DNA of 64,000 bases from Pseudomonas sp. MWU13-2105 (lineage in GTDB: Bacteria > Pseudomonadota > Gammaproteobacteria > Pseudomonadales > Pseudomonadaceae). The position numbers were made by a program, and so were the translations under genes. The DNA lies in assembly GCF_023242315.1 (NCBI RefSeq), contig NZ_JALLIY010000012.1:62001-126000 (forward strand), read 5' to 3'. The notes under the pieces are model-generated. The model was not told where the DNA came from, made no database searches, and was given only the letters and a program-made list of their open reading frames with translations. Below, in pieces: positions 26,892 through 34,772 of this stretch (positions are counted from its first letter, which is position 1; each line of letters begins with the position of its first letter).

Positions 26892-27260
26892 ATGAAGTTC
26901 TCGTCTGTTCGCCTCGTAACCCATCAATTTGAACAACTCGTCCAATTTTATCAAAATCTCTCGACCCACGAGCCCAGGCATCTGGCTGATGGATTCGCCG
27001 AAATCCACTTCGACGGAGTAGTCCTGGCGATAAGTGATGAACGTCTGATCCGCCTTCATAATAATGGATTGGCCGTTGCCGCAAGCAATCGCTCGGCAAT
27101 CCTTGAGTTTCAAGTGGATGATGTCGAGGCCGTGCAACTTCGGATCAGTGGCGCGGACATCGTGATGCCAATAACGGTAATGCCATGGGGCAATACCTCT
27201 CTCCTGCTCCGTGACCCAGATGAAAACCTGGTAAATATCTTTTCAAAACCATCAAGTTGA
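26892..27260 (+). CDS. VOC (glyoxalase/bleomycin-resistance) family protein
   Basis: A 122-residue protein with two beta-alpha-beta-beta-beta units. The first has VRLVTHQFEQLVQFYQNL; the second has AILEFQVDDVEAVQLRISG and ends with LLLRDPDENLVNIFSKP. The last Glu position of the metal-binding site appears as DPDENLVNIF. Metal-dependent isomerase, dioxygenase or binding function possible; no specific substrate. Confidence 0.9.
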   Translation: MKFSSVRLVTHQFEQLVQFYQNLSTHEPRHLADGFAEIHFDGVVLAISDERLIRLHNNGLAVAASNRSAILEFQVDDVEAVQLRISGADIVMPITVMPWGNTSLLLRDPDENLVNIFSKPSS

Positions 27261-27419
27261 TCCCAAAGGCGAGCCGCTTGGACGCGGTAGGAATCAAGGG
27301 TGTCGCGAGGCTCTACGCCCTCTCTCAACCAACCCTGATGCGGACAAAACCGTGGTCTATAATCGCTCATCAGCAGGAAGCTACCCTCTTCACTATCCCC
27401 CATGACAAGGACGACAATC

Positions 27420-28094
27420 ATGACTGTAGATATCAGTAACTTCGACATTGCCACCCCGTTGCCGACATCCGCTACCAACCCGGTAGCACTTGAGTTGAAC
27501 GGCACCAAGGCTTTGGAAGAGTGCCCTAGCGTGATCATCCGGCTGCCCGATGGATCTATTCAGCTCACGGCCCCCACCAAGGGCGCATCGAGCAAGAGCA
27601 CGCATCGAACGCGCTGCGAATGGAAAGAATCGATTTACTGGACCCTGCTTAGTGCTGCCAACCATTGGAACCGGCAAGAGACAACCCTGGTAAAGGTAAA
27701 CTCTGCCCAGAAGGTAGTGGTTTCACAGATGCACGTTCAGGACGATGTAGATCCGGCAATCAAGGTGTTCTGGGAAAAAGGTTCGCTGACTTATGCGTTT
27801 CGAAAGGACTTCAACGGGGCCGATCCAACACCTGTATTTCTGTTGGGTAACGTTGCGTTAGGTGCCAAGTTCAAAGTAAGCATCCATAGCACGTCTACAG
27901 GCGCTGTTGTCGTAAGCGCCAGCATCGGCGCCCAGTCCGCCTCCTCTCCAACGCTTCAATTGGGAAGCTCCTGGCTATCCAAATCCTTCGACTTCCATGG
28001 TGGCATTTACAACCAGATTGACTATACGGATGCCACGCCCGCCACCGATGGCTCGATTTGCATTATCAGCCGGCTGTCCGTGACTCACGTTTAA
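27420..28094 (+). CDS. Polysaccharide lyase family 7 (alginate lyase-like)
   Basis: A 224-residue protein resembling the small PL7 alginate lyases of Pseudomonas. The three PL7 signature regions are visible but altered: TRCEWKE in place of R(S/T)ELR, SQMHVQD for the QIH motif, and FHGGIYNQ for YFKAGxYNQ. The catalytic His and Tyr are kept. There is no signal peptide, as in several cytoplasmic or otherwise exported PL7 enzymes. The start at 27420 has AAGGA upstream; an ATG at 27402 is an alternative. Beta-elimination of polyuronate is expected if active. No alginate biosynthesis or uptake genes are nearby. Confidence 0.78.
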   Translation: MTVDISNFDIATPLPTSATNPVALELNGTKALEECPSVIIRLPDGSIQLTAPTKGASSKSTHRTRCEWKESIYWTLLSAANHWNRQETTLVKVNSAQKVVVSQMHVQDDVDPAIKVFWEKGSLTYAFRKDFNGADPTPVFLLGNVALGAKFKVSIHSTSTGAVVVSASIGAQSASSPTLQLGSSWLSKSFDFHGGIYNQIDYTDATPATDGSICIISRLSVTHV

Positions 28095-28301
28095 TCTGCA
28101 CTCAGGCTCTTCATGATACTGCTGCCGTTGTCGCTGCACTGACTACCGACAATGGCACCGGAGAAGCTCGTAGCACACAACCAGCTTCCATATAAAATAA
28201 AATGTCATATGAAAAAACATAAAAATTCTAATAACATACAACTGAGCGATTATATTTTTTCAGGTAGTTGTTAATATTTATTACTTCCTGATGAAACCAG
28301 G

Positions 28302-28616
28302 ATGAGCAACTTCGCTGAAGAACTTAACAATATTCCTACTGGTGAATACCTTCGCATCTGGGGACAATTTCCTGGGGCCATGTCGCCCCAATGCATACAG
28401 GGCAAACTGAGAAATGTAGACACCCAGGCCGGAAAAGCCTTTCTTGAGTCGACGACCTACAGCGGCCAGATAAATGAAGTCCCCATAGGCGGATTCACCT
28501 CTATCCAAAGAGGTTACACAGGGTCTGGAGCGTCAGGGCCAGTACAGAAACCGGACAAAGCTTTCAATCCCAACTCTGGCGAATGGCAAGACAAAACCTT
28601 TAAGGACTACATCTGA
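28302..28616 (+). CDS. Hypothetical protein
   Basis: A 104-residue unknown. It has no signal peptide or membrane helix and is moderately polar, with a C-terminal half rich in Gly, Ser, Pro and Lys. It lies behind a strikingly A/T-rich stretch (28190-28290) unlike its surroundings, which may be its promoter and suggests acquisition by transfer. I recognise no domain. The ribosome site is weak, so existence as a gene is moderately certain. Confidence 0.5.
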   Translation: MSNFAEELNNIPTGEYLRIWGQFPGAMSPQCIQGKLRNVDTQAGKAFLESTTYSGQINEVPIGGFTSIQRGYTGSGASGPVQKPDKAFNPNSGEWQDKTFKDYI

Positions 28617-28874
28617 GATCAAAAAAATCATGGGCGGGCGGCGCAAGGTTGAATGCGCGATCCTGGCCGCAGGAAAAATAATGAGCTGGCCCGGCACCTG
28701 ATTGCCGGGCCAGTGTTGCACTACAACAACGCGGTAGACGGCATTCCTAAAGCGCCCAGGCAAGAAAAATAGCTTATGAGGACGTTCATTAAGGTCGCGA
28801 CACCATCGAATAATTGGTGCACCGTGTCCTACTCCCACGAACACATCGCAGACCAATTTTTATCTGGACGTCAC

Positions 28875-29114
28875 ATGACACCCAACGCAGAACTCTACAA
28901 CCCCTCCACCGAATATGCCGACAAGCTGATTTCGCGCATCGGACAAACACCCTCCTGGATCGCAAAACGCATCGGCGTGACCGACAAGCGCATTCGATAC
29001 ATCCTGGATGGTGAAAGGACCGTCAAGGGAGAAACCACCGCCATTCAGATGACGTACCCCGAGCAGTTTGCCCTTGAGTGCCTTGCCGCAGAGGCGAGTG
29101 CCAGGAAGAAATAG
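28875..29114 (+). CDS. Small putative DNA-binding protein
   Basis: A 79-residue protein. Residues about 15-45 (ADKLISRIGQTPSWIAKRIGVTDKRIRYILDGER) have the spacing of a helix-turn-helix of the Cro/XRE kind. The rest is a short helix. The ATG at 28875 gives the best match; the open frame continues upstream without a site. A small phage- or plasmid-type regulator is likely; target unknown. Confidence 0.6.
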   Translation: MTPNAELYNPSTEYADKLISRIGQTPSWIAKRIGVTDKRIRYILDGERTVKGETTAIQMTYPEQFALECLAAEASARKK

Positions 29115-29368
29115 GCGCTGATCGAACTGACTGTTGGATCCGCAGGGACTGACCCCGAGCTGCAACATGTTTTGATCATTGGCTAAACATGTCACGGTGA
29201 TCGATGGGGACTAAGGCGCCTTGCACACTTTCGCAGCGACCGGATCGTTCGGGATGAACGGGTCCGGCGCGCAGGCTTCAGGACCAGGTACCCACGCCGC
29301 CAGGGATGATCGTCGACCAGATTCCAGCGATGCCACGACCGCTTGATCCACACAGGTGCCCGACAGGG

Positions 29369-30394
29369 TCACTGTGGGGTAATCACCAACCAGTCGATCA
29401 CCCCGACCTCACTGTTGGCCTTGATGCTCACCGAAGCCTCAGCGCCGCGCCGCTGGAGGATGGAGCGGCCCTGGGCGACCTTTTCACCCGTGCGCAGACT
29501 GACCGCGTCCTGTTCACCGGAAGGACTGAACAGCCAAGCGCCACGGGCATCTCCCCGTACTCGCGTGCCCGTCGGGTAATGCCAGTCCCCCAGCGTGGCG
29601 GGCTGTGCCAACTGCCCCTCCCAACGCTCGGGCCGAAGCTGTGGATCGAGGGTCATGCGCAACGCGGCCAATTGAAGTCCATCGAGGGCAATGTCCAGGT
29701 TGTCCGCGTCCTCGGCCCTCAGCATCCACCCCGAACCGGCGCCATGCAGCACCGTACCCGCCGGCCAGTTCACACCGGCAATGCTCACGCCAGGGACCAG
29801 GTCGCACCCGGAGAAATGCCAACGGCTTGGCCTGTAGGTATCCTCCATTTCCCGCTTGAAGCTCACCCAACTGCCAGCGACACAGTGCCAGCCTTGCACG
29901 AAGTGGTCTTGCTCCAGGTGGACACGGGAGTTGTCATAGTCCGGCGCAAAATCGATCGCCACCACTGGCAACCCCAGAACCTCTAGGGATGCGGGCAGCT
30001 CAATGGACTTCAAGCTTTCAAGACCATGTGCCTGGGGCTTTCCGTCCCAACTCTGGGGTTCCAAGGTACCGATATGGGCCTGGCTGCCCGCTGGAAAATC
30101 CAGCTCGCCCAGGTGCAGATCCGCCTGCAGTCGAGGGTTCAGCGCCTGTTGCCGGGCCTGCTGCTCATCATCGATACGCTGGAAGTCCCGCCACATCACT
30201 CCGCCCAGCCAGACAAACATCAGGGCCACCGCGATAAAGCACGCATAACGCCGAGGATTGCGCCGCAGATGACGGCGCGTCGGCGCGAACAGCAAGGCAG
30301 CCAGGACCCACAGCAACCCGATACCGCTCAGCGCGGCCAGCAATACCAGTAGGAAAATCAACAGAATGACGGACGGATCAGGACCGAAGATCAT
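29369..30394 (-). CDS. Hypothetical membrane-anchored protein
   Basis: A 341-residue protein with two N-terminal transmembrane helices (about residues 8-34 and 50-68) and an arginine-rich connecting loop. A large, presumably periplasmic domain with many short repeats of the kind LDLHLGELDFPAGS and GVNWPAGTVLHG follows. I do not recognise the domain. The mature part looks all-beta. A second frame of protein-like sequence continues past the stop (see findings). It stands alone in its transcription unit. Confidence 0.7.
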   Translation of the reverse strand: MIFGPDPSVILLIFLLVLLAALSGIGLLWVLAALLFAPTRRHLRRNPRRYACFIAVALMFVWLGGVMWRDFQRIDDEQQARQQALNPRLQADLHLGELDFPAGSQAHIGTLEPQSWDGKPQAHGLESLKSIELPASLEVLGLPVVAIDFAPDYDNSRVHLEQDHFVQGWHCVAGSWVSFKREMEDTYRPSRWHFSGCDLVPGVSIAGVNWPAGTVLHGAGSGWMLRAEDADNLDIALDGLQLAALRMTLDPQLRPERWEGQLAQPATLGDWHYPTGTRVRGDARGAWLFSPSGEQDAVSLRTGEKVAQGRSILQRRGAEASVSIKANSEVGVIDWLVITPQ

Positions 30395-30624
30395 CGAAAC
30401 CAGATGCTCACAGGGGCGGTATTGAAAGTGGACGCCACCTTACCATGGCCCAGAAAATGCGGAAAATGGCGGCTGATTTACGTTCACGTCCTTATCACGA
30501 TGACGGAAAAATAAACCTTCCCTTTCACCCGTCCCCTTTCATCCTCAGGGAACTCCTAGCTGGCACCGCCCGTCCAAAAGTATATGACAGGCCATTTAGG
30601 CTTCGTAGTTTTGGAGGACACGCC

Positions 30625-30972
30625 ATGCGCCGTATATTCCTCATCCCGTTACTAACGCTTTGTCTGCCCTTTGGCTCGGCCATGGCTCACAGACCCGATA
30701 TAGATGCGGGCGATGTTGCTACCTCAGCAGGGATTTCCGTGTCGCTTTACTCCACGTTGCGGGACCACAAGATCACGACCCCTGTCCGCGATGACGCCTC
30801 CAGCTTCATCGCCAGTGGAGGAGCGATTCGCGGTGCCTATCTGGAGTCAGAGCTGGATCAGATTCGATATGACCACCCTGGCCTCAAGGCGAGTGATGAC
30901 GAGCTGGCCAATGCAATCCTCATTCAATATGAGATACCTGCTGGTCAGCAGGACGTGGGCGCAAGCCAGTAG
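30625..30972 (+). CDS. DUF2388 family exported protein
   Basis: A 115-residue protein with a signal peptide (cut after GSAMA, about residue 21). Its SAGISVSLYSTLRDHKI and DDASSFIASGGAIRGAYLESEL segments match the Pseudomonas DUF2388 family. The ATG at 30625 has TGGAGG upstream; the longer open frame is not used. Function unknown; family members are often found as several tandem or scattered copies. A strong terminator follows at 31078-31124. Confidence 0.87.
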   Translation: MRRIFLIPLLTLCLPFGSAMAHRPDIDAGDVATSAGISVSLYSTLRDHKITTPVRDDASSFIASGGAIRGAYLESELDQIRYDHPGLKASDDELANAILIQYEIPAGQQDVGASQ

Positions 30973-31077
30973 CAGGACTTCCTGGGAAGGCATATCTGGG
31001 CGGGCGTGCGCGCTCCTGTCCGGAGTCTTTGGACCGAAAACGAGTATTCGCCAGGCCGGACAAATCCCAAAACCCAC

Positions 31078-31124
31078 AAAGCCCAGCCCGGGGCTGCATT
31101 GCAGCCTCGGGCTGGGCTTTTTTG
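31078..31124 (+). terminator. Strong rho-independent terminator
   Basis: GCCCAGCCCGGGGCTGC and GCAGCCTCGGGCTGGGC form a long stem (one mismatch) at 31081-31117, followed by TTTTTT. It ends the DUF2388 transcript. Confidence 0.9.
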
Positions 31125-31172
31125 CGAGCTATAACGCTTGAAGAAGTACCAATGACCTCCTGGCATCAGCGA

Positions 31173-31628
31173 CTATGTCGCATCGCTCCAGTGGAGATTC
31201 AGATCACGAACAGCTCCGCCTTTGAGCTCAACGGTACTTCGTTGTTCCTGCCCATTACGAGTAGCGACGATGACATACTTTCCCGGTGACAAGTCAGCGT
31301 AAACGATAGGGCCGACCTCATTCAGCCTCAGCAGCGCATGCCCTTGCATGTTCTGGATCGTCACGTCGATATCCGGCACATATTCATTGCCCGGACCGGT
31401 GGAGAAGGTCATATGCAGGTTGTATCCCTTGGCCTGCTGAATGGCCCTCGTTTCATCGAGACCGATACCGCCGGACAGGTAGGCGATTCCGTTTTGCTGT
31501 TGTTGTTCCAACTGCACCGCGGAGGGGTCTATCGGCTCGTTACTGACCGCCTGCCTTGCCGTGGCAGACAGGCCGGTCAACGCAGCCATGACGGCTGCCG
31601 ATACCGCAAGTAAGCGCAAGGTTTTCAT
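31173..31628 (-). CDS. Exported carboxypeptidase-regulatory-like domain protein
   Basis: A 151-residue protein with a signal peptide (residues about 1-22) from the ATG at 31628, which carries GGGAG upstream; an ATG 16 codons earlier is less likely. The mature part contains YLSGGIGLDETRAIQQAK, then a small beta-sandwich with NMQGHALLRLNEVGP and DLSPGKYVIVATRNGQ, matching carboxypeptidase regulatory-like/CNA-B-type domains. A periplasmic binding or structural role is likely; no partner is apparent. Confidence 0.8.
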   Translation of the reverse strand: MKTLRLLAVSAAVMAALTGLSATARQAVSNEPIDPSAVQLEQQQQNGIAYLSGGIGLDETRAIQQAKGYNLHMTFSTGPGNEYVPDIDVTIQNMQGHALLRLNEVGPIVYADLSPGKYVIVATRNGQEQRSTVELKGGAVRDLNLHWSDAT

Positions 31629-31819
31629 GATGACGACTCCCGGGCTCGTACAGAACCCATGCATGGATGCCACCACTGAGAGCTATGCCATATAACGGTG
31701 GCATCCCGATTTAAGTCTCCCCCTTGTACTGTTGATCCCCCAGGTTCGAAAAAGTTTATTTTCACGCATTGCCTGGCAGTGGCACCCGTGCCCTGCAGCG
31801 CCTTGATCTCCAGCCAGGC

Positions 31820-32134
31820 CTACTCCTTTTGTTTTTTCTCCCTTTCAACACGAATGTTGTTGGCCAATGCGTGCAATTCGGCTGCGGTCTTGCCGTTCAT
31901 GCTCGAATCGATCTCCTGCTGCATGACGTCCGCCGACTTGTTCACAAGATCTATTTTGCTCAAGGTAATCAGCATCAGGTCGGCCGCGAACTGCTTCTTT
32001 TCCTCGGGAGAAAGCTTTTCAGCCACTTTTTTCGTGGACTCCTGCAACGTCGCCTCTGTTGTGGCATCGAGCCTGGGGTCCCCACAACCCGCCAACAGCA
32101 CAGCCACCAGCCCAACGAGCAACATCCGTTTCAT
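31820..32134 (-). CDS. DUF6694 family lipoprotein
   Basis: A 104-residue lipoprotein with a lipobox LLAGC (Cys17). The mature chain is almost wholly helical and highly charged, with a DATTEATLQESTKKVAEKLS segment and a KTAAELHALANNI segment typical of the DUF6694 family. Asp follows the Cys two positions later (C-G-D), so sorting to the outer membrane is likely. Function unknown. Confidence 0.85.
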   Translation of the reverse strand: MKRMLLVGLVAVLLAGCGDPRLDATTEATLQESTKKVAEKLSPEEKKQFAADLMLITLSKIDLVNKSADVMQQEIDSSMNGKTAAELHALANNIRVEREKKQKE

Positions 32135-32234
32135 CTGATTTCATCCATAAAAAAACCGACTTTAGCAAAAGGCCACTACCCCGTCGCCTTCAACAGGTGC
32201 GCTTATGATTTTAAGGATGCCCAGCGGCGGAGAT

Positions 32235-32268
32235 GCCTGGAAAGCGGCTGAAACGCTACTTTCCAGGC
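32235..32268. other. Hairpin between the lipoprotein gene and tRNA-Cys
   Basis: GCCTGGAAAG and CTTTCCAGGC are perfect 10-base arms with a 14-base loop that contains further CG/CG pairing. It lies just beyond the tRNA-Cys terminator. It has no T-tract on the minus strand; function unclear. Confidence 0.5.
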
Positions 32269-32270
32269 AA

Positions 32271-32304
32271 AAAAAAGCCCCGTAGACGAGTCTACGGGGC
32301 TTTT
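32271..32304 (-). terminator. Terminator of tRNA-Cys
   Basis: GCCCCGTAGA-CGAG-TCTACGGGGC is a perfect stem, with a six-T run on the minus strand and a four-T run on the plus strand. It is 7 bases beyond the encoded CCA of tRNA-Cys. Confidence 0.92.
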
Positions 32305-32310
32305 GAATAG

Positions 32311-32384
32311 TGGAGGCCGAGGTCGGAATCGAACCGGCGTAGATGGATTTGCAATCCACTGCATAACCATTTTGCTACTCGGCC
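32311..32384 (-). tRNA. tRNA-Cys (anticodon GCA)
   Basis: A 74-base tRNA with encoded CCA. The acceptor stem is GGCCGAG/CTCGGCC with discriminator U, as expected for Cys. The anticodon loop is TTGCAAT (anticodon GCA), and the T-arm contains GGTTCGATTCC. Confidence 0.97.
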
Positions 32385-32477
32385 TCAGGTCGAATCGAGC
32401 GCCCTTGCAAGACTGGCTTGCCGCAACTCCTTGATTCTTCAGCGTTCGCGACGTTGCCGTCCGAGCTGATGGCGCGC

Positions 32478-32506
32478 ATTATGTCCTAGTTGAATGACAC
32501 TGGCAA
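32478..32506 (-). promoter_or_regulatory. Sigma-70 promoter of tRNA-Cys
   Basis: On the minus strand TTGCCA (32501-32506) and CATAAT (32478-32483) are separated by 17 bases, about 95 bases upstream of the mature tRNA. A short GC-rich leader would precede the tRNA. Confidence 0.72.
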
Positions 32507-32532
32507 CCCCCTGAATTCTAATAATTTTTAGG

Positions 32533-33987
32533 TCAGCCCCGGTCTTTCTGCACCGCCGTCAGCCGTGCCAGACGCGCCGCCAATGCCTTCGCCTGGCTGG
32601 CCACATCAGTCACCGCGGTGCTCTCCCACCACATGCCGCGCAACGGTGGCCCCATGGCGAACAGCCGCGTGGAGACAGCGCCCTCGGCATCCACCACCGC
32701 ACCGCCGACATCCGCCGCAATCCCCAAAGCCAGCGGCCCCGGCCGGATCAGTCGCCGCGCCAGCAATTGCTGCGGCAATGGGCGATCCACCCGGCGCCAG
32801 TCATATTCAATGCCGGTGGAGTTGATCAAGGCCGCTCCCGTGACCGTACGCGTCTGCGATTCCCCCCGTGGGCGGATGGAAATACTCACCTGCCCGTCCC
32901 GTGGCTCGTCCAACCCCTTGAGCGACGCCGCTTCGATGGTCAACCGCCCCTCCTTGTACAAACGCTCCACCAGCTCGGCACTCAACGGCGGTGAACGGTG
33001 ATGATGGCTCTCCCACCACGGCCGCACATGCCGGACAAACTGCCGACGCTGAACATCACTGGCCTGACTCCAGAGCCGCCCGATATGCGCCCGCACCGTG
33101 TCCAGCGGTGCCTGCCAGTCAATCCCGGCCTCCAACGCGAAGATGCATTGGCGACGCACCTCGCGCAACAACTGCCGTGGACTGCGAATACTCTGATCGG
33201 CTGCCAGGAAATCCACCCAGGTCGGTGGCTGGCGCCGTACATGGGGCAACAGCCCGTGCCGGGAAATCACCCGGATCGGCCCACGATGCCCAGCCTGTTC
33301 CAATGAAACCACGGCATCGACCATGGTCAGCCCGGAACCGATGATCAGCACCGTCCCTTGCGGATCGATCCGCGACATGCTCGCCACATCCCAAGGGTCC
33401 ACCGCCGCCGCGTTCAAGCCGCTGGATTGTTTCTGCCGGGTGCGCGCCGCCGGGAACATGCCGGTCGCCAGCACCGCACTGGCACCTTCCAGTTGCCGGC
33501 CATCGGCCAATGTCAGCAGCACACCGTCACTGTCGCTTTGCAGATCGACCACTTCACCCCGCACATGCTCGGCCGTCGAGCCCCAGGTCGCGCCCTGCTC
33601 GCGGGCTTCAGCCAGGCGCTGCTGGACATAAAGACCAAAGATCCCCCGGGGCATGAACAACTCGCTGACCGGCACATGCTGCTGGTCCGACTCCGGCCAA
33701 CCACCGTCGGCGATATAAGCCTGCAACCACTGCGTCAGGTCATCGGCATTGTCGGGGTCGACGCTCATCCGCGCCGCATTGCCGTTCAACGTATGCCCCA
33801 GTTCCGTGGCGCTGTACGCCTCGCCCCGGCCCAATTCGGCACGCGGCTCGACGATCAGGATCCGCCGCTGTCCCGGCAGGCGCAGCAATTGCACCGCCAG
33901 CATCGCACCGCTCAGGCCCCCGCCGACAATCAACACATCGGCAGCCGGGATGGCGTCTGTCGCCTGTCCGCTCAGGGTTTCACTCAT
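32533..33987 (-). CDS. FAD/NAD(P)-binding protein
   Basis: A 484-residue protein of the FAD/NAD(P)-binding (PF13454-type) group. An N-terminal dinucleotide-binding motif VLIVGGGLSGAMLAV is at about residues 18-33, and a second motif VLIIGSGLTMVDAVVSL at about 205-222. A conserved STGIEYDW lies near the C-terminal third and a MGPPLRGMWWESTAV segment near the end. The N-terminal NGNAARMSV segment is typical of this group. It is the last gene of the ABC-importer operon, 14 bases after the second ATPase gene. A flavin mono-oxygenase or reductase acting on the imported compound is inferred; the reaction is not known. Confidence 0.87.
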   Translation of the reverse strand: MSETLSGQATDAIPAADVLIVGGGLSGAMLAVQLLRLPGQRRILIVEPRAELGRGEAYSATELGHTLNGNAARMSVDPDNADDLTQWLQAYIADGGWPESDQQHVPVSELFMPRGIFGLYVQQRLAEAREQGATWGSTAEHVRGEVVDLQSDSDGVLLTLADGRQLEGASAVLATGMFPAARTRQKQSSGLNAAAVDPWDVASMSRIDPQGTVLIIGSGLTMVDAVVSLEQAGHRGPIRVISRHGLLPHVRRQPPTWVDFLAADQSIRSPRQLLREVRRQCIFALEAGIDWQAPLDTVRAHIGRLWSQASDVQRRQFVRHVRPWWESHHHRSPPLSAELVERLYKEGRLTIEAASLKGLDEPRDGQVSISIRPRGESQTRTVTGAALINSTGIEYDWRRVDRPLPQQLLARRLIRPGPLALGIAADVGGAVVDAEGAVSTRLFAMGPPLRGMWWESTAVTDVASQAKALAARLARLTAVQKDRG

Positions 33988-34001
33988 TCTTCACGCTCTT
34001 G

Positions 34002-34769
34002 TCAGTGCTTGCCCAGGTAGAAGTCGTGCAAGTCGCCCCTGGCCAGCAATTCATCCGCCGTACCGCTGAGAACCACCCGGCCGGTGTCGAGCACATGGGC
34101 CTGGGTTGCGTACTTCAACGCTACATTAATGTTTTGCTCGGCAATCAGGAAGCTGACCTGCTGCTCAAGATTGAGCTGAGCGACGATCTCGTAGATCTCC
34201 TGGACGATAATAGGCGCCAGGCCCATGGAAGGCTCGTCGAGCAAGACCAAAGTCGGCCGCGTCATCAAGGCCCGGCCAATGGCGACCATCTGCTGCTCGC
34301 CACCGGAGGTCAGTCCGGCCTGGGTCTTGCGCTTGGTTTTCAGGCGCGGGAACCAGGCATATGTCCGCTCCAGGTCCTCCTGCATCTGCCGCCGACTCAG
34401 GCCACGGACAAACCCGCCGCTGCGCAGGTTGTCCTCCACCGTCAGTTGCCCGAATACATGCCGCCCCTCCAGCACATGCACCAGGCCGTCGCGCACGCGC
34501 TGGCTCGGCTCGACCGCCAGGCTGTCACGCCCCTGGAAGTGGATGCCGCCGCGGGTGACCTGCGCCCGCTCGGCCCGCACCAGCCCGGAGATCGCCTTGA
34601 GGGTAGTGCTTTTGCCGGCACCGTTGGCCCCGAGCAAGGCGACGATGCCGCCCTTGGGCACACTCAGGGAAACCCCGGACACCGCCAGGATCGTCCGGTC
34701 ATAGATCACCTCGATATCCGAAACCTGCAACAGCGGCGCACCACTGGCTTCAAGCGCGGGCTGGCCCAT
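34002..34769 (-). CDS. ABC transporter ATPase, LivF-type
   Basis: A 255-residue ATP-binding subunit of the branched-chain amino acid (HAAT) class. Walker A GANGAGKST, the signature TSGGEQQMVAIGRA and Walker B LVLLDEPSMGLAP are intact. The C-terminus is short, as in LivF. It begins 3 bases after the binding-protein gene stops, so it is coupled to it. It forms the ATPase pair with the LivG-type subunit at 38084. Confidence 0.95.
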   Translation of the reverse strand: MGQPALEASGAPLLQVSDIEVIYDRTILAVSGVSLSVPKGGIVALLGANGAGKSTTLKAISGLVRAERAQVTRGGIHFQGRDSLAVEPSQRVRDGLVHVLEGRHVFGQLTVEDNLRSGGFVRGLSRRQMQEDLERTYAWFPRLKTKRKTQAGLTSGGEQQMVAIGRALMTRPTLVLLDEPSMGLAPIIVQEIYEIVAQLNLEQQVSFLIAEQNINVALKYATQAHVLDTGRVVLSGTADELLARGDLHDFYLGKH

Positions 34770-34772
34770 GGC

